A stretch of 11,051 nucleotides of DNA from Willaertia magna (Eukaryota; Heterolobosea; Eutetramitea; Acrasida; Naegleriidae), in contig CADWAF010005530.1 of NCBI GenBank assembly GCA_902984215.1, forward strand, positions 1 to 11,051, written 5' to 3'. Position 1 is the first letter of the stretch, and each line of letters begins with the position of its first letter. Below, in pieces: positions 8,344 to 11,051 of this stretch. The position numbers and the translations under genes are program-made. The notes below the pieces were generated by a model. That model did not search any database and was not told the DNA's origin. It saw only the letters and a program-made list of their open reading frames with translations.

Positions 8344-8858
8344 TGTGATTTAATTTCGGTTATAAATTTTTAATGTTTTTGTTGATTTTATTATTGTTTT
8401 TGTTGAAGTGTGGTTATTGTTGTTAAGTTAAAAAAGAAGAAAGCAAGAAAATAAATAACGTCAAGTTGTTGTTGCTTTTTTTTTTTTAAAAATTTTTTTT
8501 AATGTGTCTGCTGCTTTTTTATTTTTTAAAATTGGAAACCTAAATTTTTTGGATTGAATTAAACATACCTGTAACTTTGTGTGTTTTAAAGCAAAAACGA
8601 AACGATGAAGTTTCAAGGGTGATTAGTCCACGTTTAATTACTACCATATGAACTTTATAACAAAATTAGTTAAGGATTAGTGTCAATTAAATGTTTTATT
8701 TTTATTATTATATCCTTATTAATAATTTAAAGTTTGTTAAAACAACTGCAACAAAAAACCTATTGTTTATAAAACGAATTATTTGTAAAGTGTGTGTGAA
8801 TTGTAAACTATTAAAAACAAAATTATTGTAATAGCAATAAAATATTAAACTAAAATAA
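8344..8858. promoter_or_regulatory. 515-bp spacer: SPT6 promoter side and 3' flank of the SPFH-like gene
   Basis: No convincing gene. The part next to SPT6 (8344-8570) is rich in homopolymers and should hold its promoter and 5' UTR. A good donor-like CAG|GTATGT on the minus strand at 8563-8571 hints at a 5' UTR intron, with an acceptor candidate near 8505-8515, but this is weak. A less AT-rich patch at about 8590-8650 could be an upstream control region. Immediately past the stop of the SPFH-like gene, the minus strand is AT-rich (8820-8858) and suits polyadenylation. Confidence 0.4.
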
Positions 8859-9971
8859 CTACTTTAAATCCCTTAAAGGTATATCAATTCTACCATCCTT
8901 AGAAGAAATCCTAACTAAAGGTGCTTTTCTCACCACCAAACCCAAATACTTTAAATACCAAGTAATTACTTGTGTTACATAATAATTAAAATCAACTAAA
9001 TGCATTTCAATCTCATTATAAGTAAAATCTTTAATATTACTTTCTAATCCTATATTTAATGATTCAATTGCTCTTTCTTTAATTTCTTCTACATTTAAAT
9101 CAAGTATTTGACTAGATGCTCTATATAAACTTAAAGTTACATCTTTTTCACTTATTCCAATAATTAAATCAAGTTCAATGGTTAATTCTGTTCCATCTTT
9201 TGAATAAATTTTAAATTCTTTTTTTAATGGAATATTTTCTTCAGTTATGTAACCTACACTTTGCCATGGATAAATAAATTTACCAACTGGAAAAGGTAAA
9301 TTATCTGGTATTGTATATAATGTTCTTATAATGTCATTATCTCCACTCTTTTATTTAAAATTGTTAAATTTATTAATTAATTATTTAAATTATTTAAATA
9401 AATTAAAATAACTTACTTTATTTCCATGAAATTTTCTAAAAATAACCATAACTTTACCTGGAGCGGAACTTTTAATTCTTCTAAGAAAATAAAATTTATA
9501 TAATGAAAATCCACATGCTGATCCAATTAAAAATGGTGGAATCATTTCTATATTAATTAATTAAATCATTTAATAAAATCATTTTGTAAATCATTATTAA
9601 AATTTTGTAAATTAAAAAAAATATAAACTAAAAATTTAAAAAAATTTAAAAAAATTTCGGAATTATTACAAAATAAAAAAATTAAACATACTCTTTACAT
9701 CAACTAACGATTGACTAAAAATTAAACCAATTTTTGAAGATTTTCTTTCCTCTAAACATTCTTTTGGATTTAATGGATCTTCTAAATCATTATTATTCGA
9801 TTCTAAAACTTTTTTACGATATAAAAAATAACTTTTTGGTGGAATACTATTTATTTCTACATATGCTTTATAAACGAATGGTGTAACTATTCCGAAAATT
9901 ATGGAAGAGAAAAAGGCCGAAAAGATACGAAATTCAGTACGTTTTATTAGTTCTTTAAATTCCATTGTCAT
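8859..9971 (-). CDS. Membrane-anchored SPFH/flotillin-like protein, three exons
   Basis: Joining 9971-9692, 9547-9417 and 9347-8859 gives one 299-residue frame ending in TAG. SPFH proteins scaffold membrane microdomains and often oligomerise on the membrane face. Residues 16-38 are a hydrophobic helix (FSAFFSSIIFGIVTPFVY), and a second hydrophobic stretch follows at 96-115 (IPPFLIGSACGFSLYKFYFL). The rest resembles an SPFH/band-7 domain: GKVMVIFRKFHG (124-135), FPVGKFIYPWQS (156-167), IPLKKEFKIYSKDGTEL with alternating strands, LYRASSQILDL and EEIKERAIESL helices, a FTYNEIEMH segment and a final LKYLGLVVRKA. This assignment is by pattern, not by search. Exons 2 and 3 could instead form a separate 205-residue gene starting at the ATG at 9545, with exon 1 a 101-residue protein ending at 9666. 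Confidence 0.55.
9348..9416 (-). other. Intron 2 of the SPFH-like gene (69 nt)
   Basis: The donor is GGAAATAAA|GTAAGT and the acceptor AATAAAAG|AGTGGAG, in phase 0. The intron contains stops in the joined frame, and the alternative AG two bases downstream gives an immediate stop. Splicing continues a 162-codon open frame that has no ATG near its start. Confidence 0.75.
9548..9691 (-). other. Intron 1 of the SPFH-like gene (144 nt)
   Basis: The donor is GTAAAGA|GTATGT and the acceptor TTAATATAG|AAATGATT, in phase 1, recreating a Lys codon (A|AA) before MIPPF. The very AT-rich interior is typical. It could also be a short intergenic gap if the two halves are separate genes. Confidence 0.55.
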
Positions 9972-10164
9972 TATTTTGAATGATAATATATTAAATGGTA
10001 ATAATTAATATTAGATAAATATTAAAAAATGGTAATAAATAGTTGTGGAATAGTCCTGTTTAATGTGTTTGTGTGAAAAATGGTTGTTTTTATTGCAATT
10101 TTTTTTTTTTAATTTTTTTTTAATTTTGGAAAATTTAATGTTGTGAAGGGATAATGCATTCTCC

Positions 10165-10223
10165 GTAATACTTTAATTATAAAGTGCTGCACTACAACTA
10201 TAGTGCTGCATTGAAGGTATTAC
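10165..10223. repeat. Imperfect palindrome able to form a long hairpin
   Basis: GTAATAC (10165-10171) pairs with GTATTAC (10217-10223), and pairing continues inward with one wobble and two mismatches to about 10177/10211. After a 7-nt bulge, TGCTGCACTA (10185-10194) pairs with TAGTGCTGCA (10201-10210), nine of ten, around the loop CAACTA. No clear target-site duplication flanks it. It may be a short inverted-repeat element remnant or an RNA hairpin in the 3' UTR of CTF8. Confidence 0.7.
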
Positions 10224-10287
10224 TAGGTGATTTTAACAGTGTCAATGGCTATAGCTGACAGTGATGTGACCTCTGTTATGCAACCTT

Positions 10288-10330
10288 GTCTTTCGTCTAT
10301 ATCTATCTTAAAGAATAGACAAAAAAAGAC
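10288..10330. repeat. Nested inverted repeat (two 6-bp stems)
   Basis: GTCTTT (10288-10293) pairs with AAAGAC (10325-10330), and inside it GTCTAT (10295-10300) pairs with ATAGAC (10315-10320), leaving a 14-nt loop and an internal loop of one and four bases. A smaller hairpin, TGTCA/TGACA (10240-10244 and 10256-10260), lies just to the left. Confidence 0.6.
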
Positions 10331-10433
10331 AAAACGAATTTTCCTTATTGTTTTCTTATTGGAGTGAATAAAAGTATTATAAGTATTGCGCAGGTATTGT
10401 AATAATGTTTGAAAAAGCAGTTTTGTACAATTA

Positions 10434-10880
10434 TTACTTTTTGTTAGTAGATGTTGTAGGAGTTGACTTTTTCTTTGGACTAAAAAACAATTTCTTTGCA
10501 GCACTATCATTTTCAGTAATTTCTAAAGATTTTGTTTTTGAAGCAGATGGAGAAGGCGATAGTGGTGTTGGTCTAGTTCTAAATAATATCTTTTCTTTAA
10601 CTAAACCTACTGCAATATATTCTACTTGATTAGTTTCTGGGTTTATTACTTTTTTGCATAATAATAAAGGCTTTTTAATGGATTGTTTTTTACCTTCACA
10701 CTTTTGTCTATCTATTATTAGAGAACATCTTTCGGAAGAGTTATTATTGGTTGTTAATGTACCTAATGTTACGGAAGATAAAGGTTTATCTTTTTCGGGT
10801 CTTGTTTCTAACACTCCTTGCATTTCGAGCATTGTCAAGGCTTTCAAATTATCAGATTTTCTAACGGGTATTTGATACAT
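10434..10880 (-). CDS. CTF8: Ctf8, subunit of the alternative Ctf18-RFC clamp loader
   Basis: Ctf8 binds Ctf18 and Dcc1 to form the Ctf18-RFC complex, which loads or unloads PCNA and supports sister-chromatid cohesion and the replication checkpoint. The 148-residue product begins MYQIPVRK, like animal Ctf8 (MVQI...). Family blocks are LTMLEMQGVLE (15-25), matching the WVLMELQGEIE region, then VTLGTL (37-42), CSLIIDRQKCEGKKQSIKKP (52-71), YIAVGLVKEKILF (88-100) and RTRPTPL (101-107). A Ser/Thr/Pro/Lys tail (108-148) with SPKKK could serve in nuclear import. The frame is open a further 19 codons upstream but only from a TTG at 10937, so the ATG at 10880 is the start. It is single-exon. Flanking E2F-type sites suggest S-phase expression. 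Confidence 0.9.
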   Translation of the reverse strand: MYQIPVRKSDNLKALTMLEMQGVLETRPEKDKPLSSVTLGTLTTNNNSSERCSLIIDRQKCEGKKQSIKKPLLLCKKVINPETNQVEYIAVGLVKEKILFRTRPTPLSPSPSASKTKSLEITENDSAAKKLFFSPKKKSTPTTSTNKK

Positions 10881-10894
10881 TTTTTGGCGCAAAA
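10881..10894 (-). promoter_or_regulatory. E2F-type site directly upstream of the CTF8 start
   Basis: The minus strand reads TTTTGCGCCAAAAA, a full match to the E2F/DP consensus TTTSSCGC with the symmetrical A-rich end, touching the ATG. Sites of this class drive G1/S genes in animals, plants and several early fungi. Function is inferred. Confidence 0.5.
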
Positions 10895-10927
10895 TAGTTT
10901 TATAATTTTTTAAAAAATTTAAATTTA

Positions 10928-10937
10928 TTGGCGCCAA
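10928..10937. promoter_or_regulatory. Second E2F-type site, perfect palindrome
   Basis: TTGGCGCCAA is a 10-bp perfect palindrome, extended to CTTTGGCGCCAA on the minus strand, about 50 bp upstream of the CTF8 ATG. Together with the proximal site it forms a pair spaced about 43 bp apart. GGCGCC is conspicuous in this AT-rich flank. Confidence 0.5.
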
Positions 10938-10998
10938 AGATCAAAACTGGTTTTTCGTGTGTTACTTTAATAAAAGTTTGGTAAAACTATTATTAACT

Positions 10999-11003
10999 AT
11001 TGG
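10999..11003 (-). promoter_or_regulatory. Possible CCAAT box of CTF8
   Basis: The minus strand reads AAACCAATAG about 120 bp upstream of the CTF8 ATG, a usual distance for a CBF/NF-Y (Hap complex) site. A 5-bp motif can occur by chance. Confidence 0.3.
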
Positions 11004-11051
11004 TTTATTGAACATTTAACTCTAATTATTATTATTTTACAATGAATAATT

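Larger units (their letters stand above)
9972..10433. other. 462-bp spacer with three hairpins
   Basis: No protein gene is supported here. The left half (9972-10140) is AT-rich and should serve as promoter and 5' UTR of the SPFH-like gene. The right half is less AT-rich and is the 3' flank of CTF8. It contains three successive inverted repeats at 10165-10223, 10240-10260 and 10288-10330. Confidence 0.5.

Noticed and set aside
8540..8647. A 35-codon minus-strand frame starting at the ATG at 8647
   Set aside because: It is short, has no recognisable similarity, and contains a donor-like GTATGT near its end. It is more likely part of the SPT6 upstream region.
10201..10208. TAGTGCTG in the hairpin also occurs at the 3' end of the 5S gene, suggesting a 5S-derived SINE
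   Set aside because: Only eight bases are shared and no other 5S promoter element is present around the hairpin.
10654..10875. A + strand frame opposite CTF8
   Set aside because: It is antisense to a confidently identified Ctf8 and shows no protein features of its own.
10881..10937. A 19-residue N-terminal extension of Ctf8 from 10937
   Set aside because: The codon at 10937 is TTG, not ATG. The ATG at 10880 matches the usual Ctf8 start, and the extension overlaps two regulatory-looking sites.
11042..11051. ATGAATAATT at the window edge as the start of a divergent + strand gene
   Set aside because: Only three codons are visible, so nothing supports coding.
1..11051. tRNA genes, CRISPR arrays, intact transposons or viral genes
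   Set aside because: No A-box/B-box pair with a cloverleaf, no regularly spaced repeats, and no transposase or reverse transcriptase motifs were seen on either strand.

Overview
The window looks like nuclear DNA from an AT-rich eukaryote, most likely an early-diverging fungus. The reasons are an intact 5S rRNA gene standing alone beside protein genes, as is common in fungi; short spliceosomal introns (69 to 144 nt) with GTAAGT or GTATGT donors and TAG or AAG acceptors; Asn- and Gln-rich homopolymer tracts; and a gene set of Spt6, Ctf8, an Ngl2/Ccr4-type nuclease, a GH18 protein and an SPFH-like protein. The exact lineage is an inference. A Mucoromycota or Glomeromycotina-like source fits the 5S form, but this was not tested. 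The standard genetic code fits: TAA, TAG and TGA all act as stops.

Layout, left to right. A + strand 5S rRNA gene (about 25-144) is followed by a decayed + strand reading frame (about 288-615) and a 10-bp tandem repeat. Two minus-strand genes follow in tandem, 80 bp apart: a secreted GH18 chitobiase-like protein (640-1542) and an Ngl2-like endonuclease/exonuclease/phosphatase protein (1623-3434). The spacer 3435-3841 holds a GC-elevated island with RNA-like inverted repeats, then a small + strand frame of 60 codons (3842-4024). Convergent with it is the minus-strand gene for the transcription elongation factor Spt6 (4069-8343). It can be rebuilt as three exons giving 1356 residues, and its first coding exon is only 10 nt. 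After 0.5 kb without a convincing gene comes a three-exon minus-strand gene (8859-9971) for a 299-residue membrane-anchored SPFH/flotillin-like protein; most of it is invisible to a simple ORF scan because its second and third exons are short or lack an early ATG. The spacer 9972-10433 contains three successive hairpins. The last gene is a minus-strand CTF8 (10434-10880), whose start region carries two E2F-type sites and an upstream CCAAT box.

The genes do not form one pathway. SPT6 (chromatin and RNA polymerase II elongation) and CTF8 (sister-chromatid cohesion and clamp loading) are conserved nuclear genes, the Ngl2-like protein is probably an RNA-processing nuclease, and the GH18 protein is probably secreted or vacuolar. 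I see no CRISPR array, bacterial-type operon or intact transposon. The less ordinary signals are the possible structured RNA at 3565-3720, the hairpin cluster at 10165-10330, the E2F architecture of CTF8, the decayed frame next to the 5S gene and the split SPFH-like gene.
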